Below are positions 49,184 through 56,670 of a DNA stretch of 64,000 nucleotides, in pieces (positions within the stretch are counted from its first letter, which is position 1; the number at the start of each line of letters is the position of its first letter). Source of the DNA: Streptomyces sp. SN-593 (GTDB taxonomy: Bacteria; Actinomycetota; Actinomycetes; Streptomycetales; Streptomycetaceae); contig NZ_AP018365.1 of assembly GCF_016756395.1 (NCBI RefSeq), positions 7,754,001-7,818,000 on the forward strand. Reading direction: 5' to 3'. Below the pieces are notes generated by a model. It was not told the DNA's origin and searched no databases. It saw only the letters and a list, made by a program, of their open reading frames with translations. Both the position numbers and the translations under genes were made by a program.

Positions 49184-50815
49184 TCAGCTACTGACCGGTG
49201 CCATCTGGTCCACGATGTCGGGGTTGTCCTTCATCCATTTCTTGACGCCGTCGGTGGTCTTGCCCTGTCCGGCGGCTTGGATGTCGGCTTCGAGGGAGCT
49301 GAGTTGCTTCTCGCTCATCTTGAAGTTCTTCATCCAGTCGGTGACCTGGGGGATTTTCGTGGCGCTGTTCTTGTTGGCGATGTTGTGGATGGAGTCGCTT
49401 GCGCCCCAGAGGCCCTTGGGGTCGCTGAGTTTGGTCATCTGGTAGGTGCTGTAGGCCCAGTGGGGGGACCAGAGGACGACGGCGACGGGTTTCTTCTGGT
49501 CGTAGTCGCGCTTGAGTTCGGCGAGCATGCCGGCGGTGGAGCTGGCGACGAGTTTGTATTCCTTGTCGAGTCCGTAGCCGGGGAGGACCTTGCTGCTGAG
49601 GAGTTTCATCTCGCCGGCGCCGGGTTCGATGCCGATGATCTTGCCGCCGAACTCGGCGGACTTGCCCTTGAGGTCGGCCATCGACGTGATGCCCTTGACG
49701 TAGGACGGCACCGCGATCTCCAGGGAGGTCTGGTCGTACCACTTGCCGAGATCGGACAGTTGGCTGCCGTACTGCTTCATGTACGACGCGTGGGTCGTCG
49801 GAAGCCAACTGTCGGTGAGGTAGTCGAAGTTGCCGTTGGCGAGTCCGGTGTAGGCGGCGCCGGGGTCGTAGGTGTTGACCTGGGTCTTGTAGCCGCGCTC
49901 GTCGAGGACCTCCTTCCAGAGGTTCGCCGAGGCGATCGACTCGTCCCAGTTGAAGTCACCGATCTTCACCGTCTTGCCCTTGCCCACGTCGGTGGCGCTG
50001 GATCCGGCGACCGGTGCCATCTTGTCGACGATGCCCGGGTTGTCCTTCATCCATTTCTTTACGCCGTCGGTGGTCTTGCCCTGTCCGGCGGCTTGGATGT
50101 CGGCTTCGAGGGAGCTGAGTTGCTTCTCGCTCATCTTGAAGTTCTTCATCCAGTCGGTGACCTGGGGGAGCTTGGTGGCGCTGTTCTTGTTGGCGATGTT
50201 GTGGATGGAGTCGCTTGCGCCCCAGAGGCCCTTGGGGTCGCTGAGTTTGGTCATCTGGTAGGTGCTGTAGGCCCAGTGGGGGGACCAGAGGACGACGGCG
50301 ACGGGTTTCTTCTGGTCGTAGTCGCGCTTGAGTTCGGCGAGCATGCCGGCGGTGGAGCTGGCGACGAGTTTGTATTCCTTGTCGAGTCCGTAGCCGGGGA
50401 GGACCTTGCTGCTGAGGAGTTTCATCTCGCCGGCGCCGGGTTCGATGCCGATGATCTTGCCGCCGAACTCGGCGGACTTGCCCTTGAGGTCGGCCATGGA
50501 CGTGATGCCCTTGACGTACGACGGCACGGAGACCTCCAGGGAGGTCTGGTCGTACCACTTGCCCAGGTCCGTGTAGCTGCTGCCGTACTGCTTCATGTAC
50601 GACGCGTGGGTCGTCGGCAGCCAGGCGTCCGTGAGGTAGTCGAAGTTGCCGCTGGCGAGTCCGGTGAAGGCCGCGCCGGGGTCGTAGGTGTTGACCTGGG
50701 CCTTGTAGCCGCGCTCGTCGAGGACCTCCTTCCAGAGGTTCGACGAGGCGATCGACTCGTCCCAGTTGAACGAGCCGAGCTTCACCGTCTGGCCCTTGCC
50801 CACGTTGGTGGACGC
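49184..50815. repeat. 816-bp tandem duplication inside the transporter gene
   Basis: Two direct copies, about 49184-49999 and 50000-50815, encode the two binding domains. In the segment 49224-49700 versus 50040-50516 only a few bases differ, mainly near 49353-49362 and 50169-50178. The remaining 300 bp, encoding the N-terminal part of each domain, differ at about one base in ten. Confidence 0.9.
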
Positions 50816-51808
50816 GGCCGTCGGCGACGAGCTGTCGCCGTTGCCCGAGAAGGCCCCGATGCCGCCCGCGACCAGTGCGAGGACGACCACGGCGGACAGC
50901 CCGACCGCCGGACGCGGCCGGTAGCGCAGCACCGACAGGCCCTGGGTGGAGGTGCGTGCGCGGGCCAGCGCGCGGCGGCCCAGCGGCGAGACCTGGTCGC
51001 CGAGCGCGCCGGTGATCCGGTCGAGGTAGATGGCGAGCACCACCACGGAGATGCCGCCCTCGAAGCCCAGGCCGATGTCCACCTGGCTGATCGCGCCGAA
51101 GACGGTCGAGCCGAGGCCCTCCGCGCCGACCATGCCGCCGATGACGACCATGGACAGCGCGAGCATGATGACCTGGTTGACGCCGGCCATGATGGTCGGC
51201 AGCGCCAGCGGCAACTGGACCCGCAGCAGCGTGCGCGACGGCGGAGTGCCGAACGCCTCGGCCGCCTCGACCAGTTCGGCGTCGACCTGCCGGATGCCCA
51301 GCTCGGTCATGCGTACGCCGACCGGCATCGCGAAGACGATGGTGGCGATGACCGCGGGCACCGTGCCCAGGCTGAAGAAGATGATCGCGGGGATCAGGTA
51401 CACGAACGCCGGCAGCGTCTGCATGACGTCCAGCACCGGCCGGATCAGCACGCTCGCCGTGCGGCGCCGTGCGGCCCAGACGCCCAGGGGCACCGCGAGT
51501 ACCAGCGCGACCACGGCGGAGACGACCACCAGGGACAGCGACTCCATCGCCTCGTCCCACTGCGCGACGGAGTCGATGAGCGCGAAGCCCACGAAGGCCA
51601 GCACGCCGGCGGTCAGTCCGCGCATCCACAGTGCGAGCACCGCGAGGATCGCCGCCATCAGCAGCGGCGACGGGCCGCCGAGCGCCCACTCCACGCCGTT
51701 GTACATGCCGTTGACGATGTGGCTGATGAAGTCGAAGAGCCAGGACAGGTGGCGGGTGAGCCAGTGGACGACGTCCTCGGCCCAGTTGCCGAAGTGGAGC
51801 CTAGGCAC
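49184..51808 (-). CDS. Osmoprotectant ABC permease fused to two tandem binding domains
   Basis: An 874-residue fusion. Residues 1-290 are a ProW/OpuAB-like permease with the EAA loop (EAAEAFGTPPSRTLLRVQLP). A further helix (about 303-323) leads outside, followed by two OpuAC-type binding domains, about 340-605 and 617-874. Both keep the likely ligand residues (FNWDES, WLPTTHASYM, WYDQTS, SPHWAY) of the glycine-betaine/proline-betaine family. The two domains are about 90 percent identical or more, with a 272-residue period. A single-domain permease-binding fusion is known from OpuA; the tandem copy is unusual. GTG 51808 overlaps the ATPase stop by 8 nt. Confidence 0.93.
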   Translation of the reverse strand: MPRLHFGNWAEDVVHWLTRHLSWLFDFISHIVNGMYNGVEWALGGPSPLLMAAILAVLALWMRGLTAGVLAFVGFALIDSVAQWDEAMESLSLVVVSAVVALVLAVPLGVWAARRRTASVLIRPVLDVMQTLPAFVYLIPAIIFFSLGTVPAVIATIVFAMPVGVRMTELGIRQVDAELVEAAEAFGTPPSRTLLRVQLPLALPTIMAGVNQVIMLALSMVVIGGMVGAEGLGSTVFGAISQVDIGLGFEGGISVVVLAIYLDRITGALGDQVSPLGRRALARARTSTQGLSVLRYRPRPAVGLSAVVVLALVAGGIGAFSGNGDSSSPTAASTNVGKGQTVKLGSFNWDESIASSNLWKEVLDERGYKAQVNTYDPGAAFTGLASGNFDYLTDAWLPTTHASYMKQYGSSYTDLGKWYDQTSLEVSVPSYVKGITSMADLKGKSAEFGGKIIGIEPGAGEMKLLSSKVLPGYGLDKEYKLVASSTAGMLAELKRDYDQKKPVAVVLWSPHWAYSTYQMTKLSDPKGLWGASDSIHNIANKNSATKLPQVTDWMKNFKMSEKQLSSLEADIQAAGQGKTTDGVKKWMKDNPGIVDKMAPVAGSSATDVGKGKTVKIGDFNWDESIASANLWKEVLDERGYKTQVNTYDPGAAYTGLANGNFDYLTDSWLPTTHASYMKQYGSQLSDLGKWYDQTSLEIAVPSYVKGITSMADLKGKSAEFGGKIIGIEPGAGEMKLLSSKVLPGYGLDKEYKLVASSTAGMLAELKRDYDQKKPVAVVLWSPHWAYSTYQMTKLSDPKGLWGASDSIHNIANKNSATKIPQVTDWMKNFKMSEKQLSSLEADIQAAGQGKTTDGVKKWMKDNPDIVDQMAPVSS

Positions 51809-53162
51809 GGGTCGCCTCCTTGCCCTCGTCGTCGCCGTTGCCGTTGCCGCCGCCAGGAGCGGCGCCGGAGTCGCCCGGGCCGCCAGGACCGTCCGGTCCG
51901 CCGGTGCGGCCGGGGTCGCCGCCGGCGGGCGCGTCGGCCTCGACGAGGGCGGGGAAGTCGGGCAGCCGGTGGCTTCCGGTGTCCTCCTGGCCCTCGCCGA
52001 GCGCGGCGAGCAGCGTCACCCGCGGTATGACGCCGGTCAGCCGGCCGTTGTCGTCGAGCACCGCGAGCGGCAGCTTCGACTGCGAGGCGGGGGTGAGCAG
52101 CTCGGACAGCGGCGCGTCGGCGTGCGTGGTGACGCAGTCGGTGTCCATCAGGTCGCGCACGGTGCCCTCGGCCTTGCGCAGCGCCTCGGTGACGCGGCCC
52201 TCGGTGACGGTGCCGACCAGCCTGCGCCCGCGCTCGACCACGAAGGCGGCGGACGCCTGGTCGGTGCGCAGCGCGCGCATCGCGGCGCGCGGTCCGTCGT
52301 TGGGGCTCACCATCACCCGCGGCTCCTCCATGATCGAGGCCGCGGTGAGCACCCGGGAGCGGTCGACGTCCTGCACGAAGCTGGCCACGTAGTCGTTGGC
52401 CGGGTCGGTGAGGATGTCCTCCGCGGTGCCGATCTGGACGATCCGCCCGTCGCGCATCACGGCGATCCGGTCGCCGAGCCGCATCGCCTCGTTGAGGTCG
52501 TGGGTGATGAAGACGATGGTCTTGTGCAGCCGCTGCTGGAGTTCGAGGAGCTGGTCCTGCATGTCGCGGCGGATCAGCGGGTCGAGCGCCGAGAACGACT
52601 CGTCCATCAGCAGCAGGTCGGCGTCGGTGGCCAGCGCACGCGCCAGGCCGACGCGCTGCTGCATGCCGCCGGACAGCTCGTCGGGCCAGGAGTTCTCCCA
52701 GCCCTCCAGGCCGACCAGGGACAGTGCCTCGGTCGCCTTCTCCGCGCGCTCCTTCGGCGGTCGGCCCTGGACCTCCAGGCCGTAGGCGGCGTTCTCCAGC
52801 ACGCTGCGGTGCGGGAACAGCGCGAAGTGCTGGAAGACCATGCTGATCTTGCGGGAGCGCAGGTCGCGCAGGGCCTTCGCGGACAGGCCGGTGAGGTCCT
52901 GGCCGTCGAACAGCACCCTGCCCGAGGTGGGCTCCAGCAGGCCGTTCAGCATGCGCAGCAGTGTGGACTTGCCCGAGCCGGACAGGCCCATGACGACGAA
53001 GATCTCGCCCTGCTCCACTGCGAAGGAGGCGTCGATCACCGCCGCGGTCGTTCCCTCCTCTCTCAGTTCAGCCCGGTCGGCCCCTTCCTGGAGCCGTCGG
53101 ATGCCTTCCTTCGGCCGTCGGCCGAAGACCTTGAATACGTGCTCGATGACGAGCTGTGACAC
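51801..53162 (-). CDS. Osmoprotectant ABC transporter ATP-binding protein with CBS domains
   Basis: A 453-residue ATPase of the OpuAA/ProV type. Walker A is GLSGSGKST, signature LSGGMQQRVGLARAL, Walker B DLLLMDESFSALDP, and H-loop ITHD. Two CBS domains follow (about 265-390), which in OpuA sense ionic strength or cyclic di-AMP, and a Gly/Asp-rich tail of about 50 residues ends the protein. GTG 53162 has AAAGG 5 nt upstream. It is followed at once by the permease fusion, so this operon should take up glycine betaine or related solutes under osmotic stress. Confidence 0.94.
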   Translation of the reverse strand: MSQLVIEHVFKVFGRRPKEGIRRLQEGADRAELREEGTTAAVIDASFAVEQGEIFVVMGLSGSGKSTLLRMLNGLLEPTSGRVLFDGQDLTGLSAKALRDLRSRKISMVFQHFALFPHRSVLENAAYGLEVQGRPPKERAEKATEALSLVGLEGWENSWPDELSGGMQQRVGLARALATDADLLLMDESFSALDPLIRRDMQDQLLELQQRLHKTIVFITHDLNEAMRLGDRIAVMRDGRIVQIGTAEDILTDPANDYVASFVQDVDRSRVLTAASIMEEPRVMVSPNDGPRAAMRALRTDQASAAFVVERGRRLVGTVTEGRVTEALRKAEGTVRDLMDTDCVTTHADAPLSELLTPASQSKLPLAVLDDNGRLTGVIPRVTLLAALGEGQEDTGSHRLPDFPALVEADAPAGGDPGRTGGPDGPGGPGDSGAAPGGGNGNGDDEGKEATRA

Positions 53163-53498
53163 GTTTGCCTTTCGGGGCAGGGGACAGGGCGGAACCGAAG
53201 GCCGTCGGCAGCACGGCCGGTGAGTTTCGTCGGTGCACAACGAAACTAACCGGCGGCGAACCGGCTGTCCTGGCGGCGGAGACCGCCCCCGGATCCGGAC
53301 CCTCGGGTCCGCGTCGCCGCCTACCCCGTGGTGTGCACAGTGCAAACAAGTTCGTGGAAGGCCGCCTTGTTTGTCCTGTTGTGTGATGTTTTAAGGGCCG
53401 GTTGATCGTGACCGGATCGTGCCTCTTATGACATCGATCCGCAGGGTGGCAACTGTTGACCCGGCCTTGACCAAGTGTTAACGAATCGCGGGGTCTTT
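53163..53498 (-). promoter_or_regulatory. Leader and promoter region of the osmoprotectant operon
   Basis: A 336-bp gap without genes and with lower GC content than its surroundings. It holds three clear dyads: AGTTTCGT / ACGAAACT (53223-53247, 9-nt loop), GGACCC-TC-GGGTCC (53297-53310) and CAAACAAG / CTTGTTTG (53343-53373, 15-nt loop). On the plus strand TTGACC-N17-TAACGA (53456-53484) looks like a promoter pointing into the antisense of the next gene. No known riboswitch consensus was recognised. Confidence 0.5.
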
Positions 53499-54398
53499 CT
53501 ATGGCTTTGCTGTGAGCGCCTTCTCGAACCAGTGGTGGGCGTAGGGCTCGTCGTTGAAGGGGGGTACCTCGCGGAAGCCGAAGGAGTGGTAGAGCCCGAT
53601 CGCCGCCTCCAGGGCCCGGTTGGTGTCCAGGCGCAGGGTGGTCCGTCCCGCGACGGCGGCGCGTGCCTCCAGTTCGGCGAGGAACCTGCGGCCGAGGCCG
53701 AGCCTGCGCGCCCGCGGCGCCACCCACATGCGCTTGATCTCGGCCGGTGCGCCGGCCGGCAGCTTCAGTCCGGCGCATCCGACGGGTTCGCCGTACAGCC
53801 GGGCGACCAGGAACACCCCGTGCGGCGGGCGCAGGCCGCCCGCGTCGGGCAGCAGGCTCGCGGCGGGGTCGAAGCCGCTGTCGAAGTGCCCGTCCAGCTC
53901 CGCGAAGTACGCCCGCAGGCAGTGCTCGGCGTCCGGGTGCGCGGGGTCCGTGGCCTCCAGCGTGACGGTCGAGGCGGTCAGCAGCCGCTCGACGTCGGCC
54001 ATGGCCGCGGTCAGCCGGGCCCGCTGGGCGGGGTTGAGAGGGGCCAGCAGCGTGCCGGCCAGCTCGTCGCTGCGGTCGTCCAGCGCCGCGCGCTCCGCCC
54101 GGCCCGCGTCGGTGAGCCGGACCGTCCGCACCCGCCGGTCGCCGGGCGCGGGCTCCACGGTCACCAGGCCGTCGGCCTCCAGGGCGCGCAGCAGCCGGCT
54201 GGTGTACCCGGAGTCGAGGCCGAGCCGGTCGCGCAGCCGGCGGACGTCCTGCCCCTCCTCGCCGACCTGCCACAGCAGCCGGGCCTCGCCCACGGGCCGG
54301 GCGCGGCCGAGGTAGCGGTCGTGGAGCACGCCCACCCGTTCGGTGACGGTGCGGTTGAAGCGGCGCACCTGGTCGATCTGCGTCTGCGGTTCATCCAT
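53499..54398 (-). CDS. MarR regulator fused to GNAT acetyltransferase
   Basis: A 299-residue two-domain protein. Residues 1-145 are a MarR-like winged helix (LRDRLGLDSGYTSRLLRALEADGLV, wing PAPGDRRVRTVRLTDAG). Residues 155-299 are a GNAT domain with the acetyl-CoA loop RRLGLGRRFLAELE and FLVARLYGEPVGCAGL. Such bifunctional proteins are known in bacteria, with unclear substrates. TAGAGT ends 6 nt before ATG 54398, so the mRNA is probably leaderless, and a 28-bp dyad covers both the -10 box and start codon, indicating autorepression. Confidence 0.92.
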   Translation of the reverse strand: MDEPQTQIDQVRRFNRTVTERVGVLHDRYLGRARPVGEARLLWQVGEEGQDVRRLRDRLGLDSGYTSRLLRALEADGLVTVEPAPGDRRVRTVRLTDAGRAERAALDDRSDELAGTLLAPLNPAQRARLTAAMADVERLLTASTVTLEATDPAHPDAEHCLRAYFAELDGHFDSGFDPAASLLPDAGGLRPPHGVFLVARLYGEPVGCAGLKLPAGAPAEIKRMWVAPRARRLGLGRRFLAELEARAAVAGRTTLRLDTNRALEAAIGLYHSFGFREVPPFNDEPYAHHWFEKALTAKP

Positions 54399-54435
54399 TG
54401 TCTGACTCTAGTCAGGCAATGGGGGCGGGGGTCAA
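54395..54435 (-). promoter_or_regulatory. Autoregulatory dyad over a leaderless promoter
   Basis: Arms CCATTGTCTGAC (54395-54406) and GTCAGGCAATGG (54411-54422) match at 11 of 12 positions around a 4-bp centre. The dyad includes the minus-strand -10 box TAGAGT (54405-54410) and the ATG. TTGACC at 54430-54435 with a 19-nt spacer is the likely -35 box. Confidence 0.75.
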
Positions 54436-54564
54436 CCCGTGGCGGCGGCGCGGGGCCGGAGGCCGGGTGCCCGGACCGCGCGGCGGCCGCCGGGCGTAGG
54501 GTGCGGGAAGGTGAACGTTCAGCCATTGCACGGGCATGGACACCCCAGCGCGCGGAGGCGGCCG

Positions 54565-55062
54565 ATGGAGGGCAGTACGGGCAGGCCGCGACGGGCCCTG
54601 TGGATCACGGCCGCGGCCGGCCTCGCGGTGGACCAGGTGACCAAGGCCGTCGCCGCGGTCGTCGTGGAGGGCCGGCAGCCGGTGCACGCGCTGGGCGGCA
54701 GCGTGACCTTCACCGCCTTCCGCAACCCCGGTGCCGCCGGGTCCTTCGCCCCGCACGCCACCGTCGTCTTCACGCTGCTGGCCGCCGGTGTGCTCGCCTT
54801 CATCACCTGGGCGTCGTCGTCGGTGCGTTCGGTCGGCTGGGCGGTCGGCCTCGGCCTGCTCTTCGCCGGTGCCGGCGGCAACCTCGCCGACCGGCTCTTC
54901 CGGCACCCCGGTTTCGGCCGTGGCGCCGTGCTGGACTTCATCCAGGTCGGCCACTCCGGGATCTTCAACCTGGCCGACCAGTGCGTGACGTTGGGCGCGC
55001 TGACGATCCTGGTGCAGACGTTCCGCGGCGTCCCGATGCGCGCGCACAGCGCCGCCCGCTGA
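54565..55062 (+). CDS. lspA: Signal peptidase II (lipoprotein signal peptidase), divergent
   Basis: A 165-residue four-helix aspartyl protease that cleaves lipoprotein signal peptides. The two catalytic Asp are in GGNLADRLFR and IFNLADQCVTLG; LDFIQVG precedes the latter. The usual NTGAAFS motif is changed to NPGAAGSFA, so this may be a second, divergent copy. ATG 54565 has GGAGG 6 nt upstream; a TAGGGT box at 54497-54502 would give a leader of about 55 nt. A compact terminator follows. Confidence 0.88.
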   Translation: MEGSTGRPRRALWITAAAGLAVDQVTKAVAAVVVEGRQPVHALGGSVTFTAFRNPGAAGSFAPHATVVFTLLAAGVLAFITWASSSVRSVGWAVGLGLLFAGAGGNLADRLFRHPGFGRGAVLDFIQVGHSGIFNLADQCVTLGALTILVQTFRGVPMRAHSAAR

Positions 55063-55085
55063 CGGGGCCCCGCGGCGGGGCCCCG
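55063..55085 (+). terminator. Terminator hairpin after lspA
   Basis: Arms CGGGGCCCCG on both sides of a CGG loop, directly after the stop codon. Confidence 0.7.
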
Positions 55086-55110
55086 GACGACAAGCCCTGG
55101 CCGGGGCCGT

Positions 55111-55338
55111 TCAGGAGCCCTCCTGCGCGGTCCACACGTCCGGTCCGCCGCCGTGCCAGACGAACAGGTCGGGGTCGTCGAGGCTGACCGTGTCCGGGTC
55201 CAGGCCCGCCCGGCGCAGGAACTCCAGTAGGTCGGCGGGCCCGCGGGCGAGCCCCAGGGACTCCCGGCCGACCCGTATCCGCCGGCCGCCGGGGGTCGGC
55301 GGCTCCACGATCACCTGCGCTCCGCTGTCCGCGTCCAT
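55111..55338 (-). CDS. Small conserved hypothetical protein, 75 residues
   Basis: A short acidic protein (VEPPTPGGRRIRVG, then GPADLLEFLRRAGLDPDTVSL, ending in FVWHGGGPDVWT). It looks like a small streptomycete family that I have seen in similar form, with no known function or motif. ATG 55338 lies 6 nt after CAGGCT, again with no Shine-Dalgarno. Codon usage fits a real gene, but its short length lowers certainty. Confidence 0.6.
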   Translation of the reverse strand: MDADSGAQVIVEPPTPGGRRIRVGRESLGLARGPADLLEFLRRAGLDPDTVSLDDPDLFVWHGGGPDVWTAQEGS

Positions 55339-55491
55339 GCCCCCAGCCTGCCCACGCGTCGCCGCGTACGCACGTCGGCGCGGTCACGACCCGAGCCAGA
55401 CGCGGACGCGGGCACCGGACGAGCGCGCGGGGCCTGGCGGTCGCGCGGTGCCGGGCAGTCGGTTGCTGTGGCGGGGGAGGGGACGCGGGTC

Positions 55492-56439
55492 TCAGCGCGC
55501 GGCGCCGAACGCGCGGCGGTACGCCTGGGGGCTGACGCCGGTCGTGCGCTTGAAGCGGTCGCGGAAGGCGGTGGGTGAACCGAACCCGACCTGGGCGCCG
55601 ATGCGTTCGACGGTGTGCGGAGTGGTCTCCAGCAGGTGCTGGGCCTGCCGCACCCGGGCCCGGTGCAGCCACTGGAGCGGGGGGAGCCCGGTCTGGTCGC
55701 GGAAGCGCCGGATCAGGGTGCGGGTGCTCATGCCCGCCCGCGCGGCGATGCCGGCCAGGGTCAGTTCCCGCCCCAGGTCCTCCTGGAGCCAGGCGAGCAA
55801 CGGTTCCAGTTCGGCGCCCTGCGGGGTGGGCGGGTGGGCGTGCGCGATGAACTGGGCCTGGCCGCCCTCGCGTTCGAGCGGCACCACGGACAGGCGCGCG
55901 GCGTCGGCGGCGACCGCGGAGCCGTAGTCGGAGCGGATCATGTGCAGGCACATGTCCAGGCCCGCGGCCGCGCCCGCCGAGGTGAGGAACTGGCCGTTGT
56001 CGACGTAGAGCACGTCGGGATCGACCTCGACGGCCGGGTACGCGGCGGCCAGCAGGTCGGTCGCGACCCAGTGCGTGGTCGCGCGCAGGCCGTCCAGCAG
56101 GCCGGTCGCGGCGAGCGGGAAGGCGCCGCTGCAGATGGAGGCGATCCGCGTGCCGTTCGCCGCGGCGGCGCGCAGCGCGTCGCGGACGGCCGGCCCGAGC
56201 GGCGCCGCGGGGTCGGCGGTGCCCGGCACGATGATCGTGTCCGCGCTCGCGAGCGCGTCCAGCCCCCAGTGCGCGGTGAGGGTGAAGGCGCCCGCGTCGA
56301 CCTGGGGCCGCTCGGCGCAGACCCGGACCTGGTACGCCGTCCGCCCGTCCGGCAGCCGTGTCCGGGCGAAGACCTCCAGCGGTGTCGACAGGTCGAACGG
56401 GATCACCCGCTCCAGCGCGAGTACGACGACGGTGTGCAT
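55492..56439 (-). CDS. GlxA family AraC-type regulator
   Basis: A 315-residue regulator with an N-terminal DJ-1/PfpI domain (about 1-170; SICSGAFPLAATGLL is the nucleophile-elbow region, with Cys retained) and a C-terminal AraC double helix-turn-helix (LTLAGIAARAGMSTRTLIRRF and VERIGAQVGFGSPTAFRDRFKR). Such proteins respond to small metabolites, often amines or amino acids. TAGTTT ends 6 nt before ATG 56439, suggesting a leaderless mRNA. It is divergent from the operon interrupted by IS110, a possible former target. Confidence 0.92.
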   Translation of the reverse strand: MHTVVVLALERVIPFDLSTPLEVFARTRLPDGRTAYQVRVCAERPQVDAGAFTLTAHWGLDALASADTIIVPGTADPAAPLGPAVRDALRAAAANGTRIASICSGAFPLAATGLLDGLRATTHWVATDLLAAAYPAVEVDPDVLYVDNGQFLTSAGAAAGLDMCLHMIRSDYGSAVAADAARLSVVPLEREGGQAQFIAHAHPPTPQGAELEPLLAWLQEDLGRELTLAGIAARAGMSTRTLIRRFRDQTGLPPLQWLHRARVRQAQHLLETTPHTVERIGAQVGFGSPTAFRDRFKRTTGVSPQAYRRAFGAAR

Positions 56440-56602
56440 GGCACGAAACTACCCTGCCGCTCTGGTGGCGCAGCAGGCCGACCGCCCCCGGGCGGACGGT
56501 GGAACCACACGTCAGGACACGTTCCGGGCCGACGCCGCGCACTTGGCGATATCCCGTGGGAACCTGGCGTTCCCGCCACTGGGGCGTGGCCCTCCCGATG
56601 CC

Positions 56603-56608
56603 TAGCGT
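56603..56608 (+). promoter_or_regulatory. -10 box of the IS-interrupted transcription unit
   Basis: TAGCGT, followed by a leader of about 45 nt with GAAGGA and ATG 56657. The gene it served is cut off by the IS110 element 14 nt after the ATG. Confidence 0.45.
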
Positions 56609-56656
56609 CAGGGGGTGAACCGGCTCCGACCGGCCCCCGCACCCGAAGGAATCTCA

Positions 56657-56670
56657 ATGACGAAGTCAAG
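56657..56670 (+). pseudogene. Start of a small ORF interrupted by IS110
   Basis: GAAGGA, ATCTCA and ATG give a proper start, but only 14 nt of the frame remain before the element. Joining it to 58078 restores one frame (MTKSSS, then MRVQTAPP) that runs to the TGA at 58211-58213. The product would be about 49 residues, Pro/Ala/Gly-rich, of unknown function. Confidence 0.45.

Noticed and set aside
53163..53498. Cyclic di-AMP (ydaO) riboswitch before the osmoprotectant operon
   Set aside because: Functionally tempting because of the CBS domains, but none of the conserved ydaO sequence blocks are visible.
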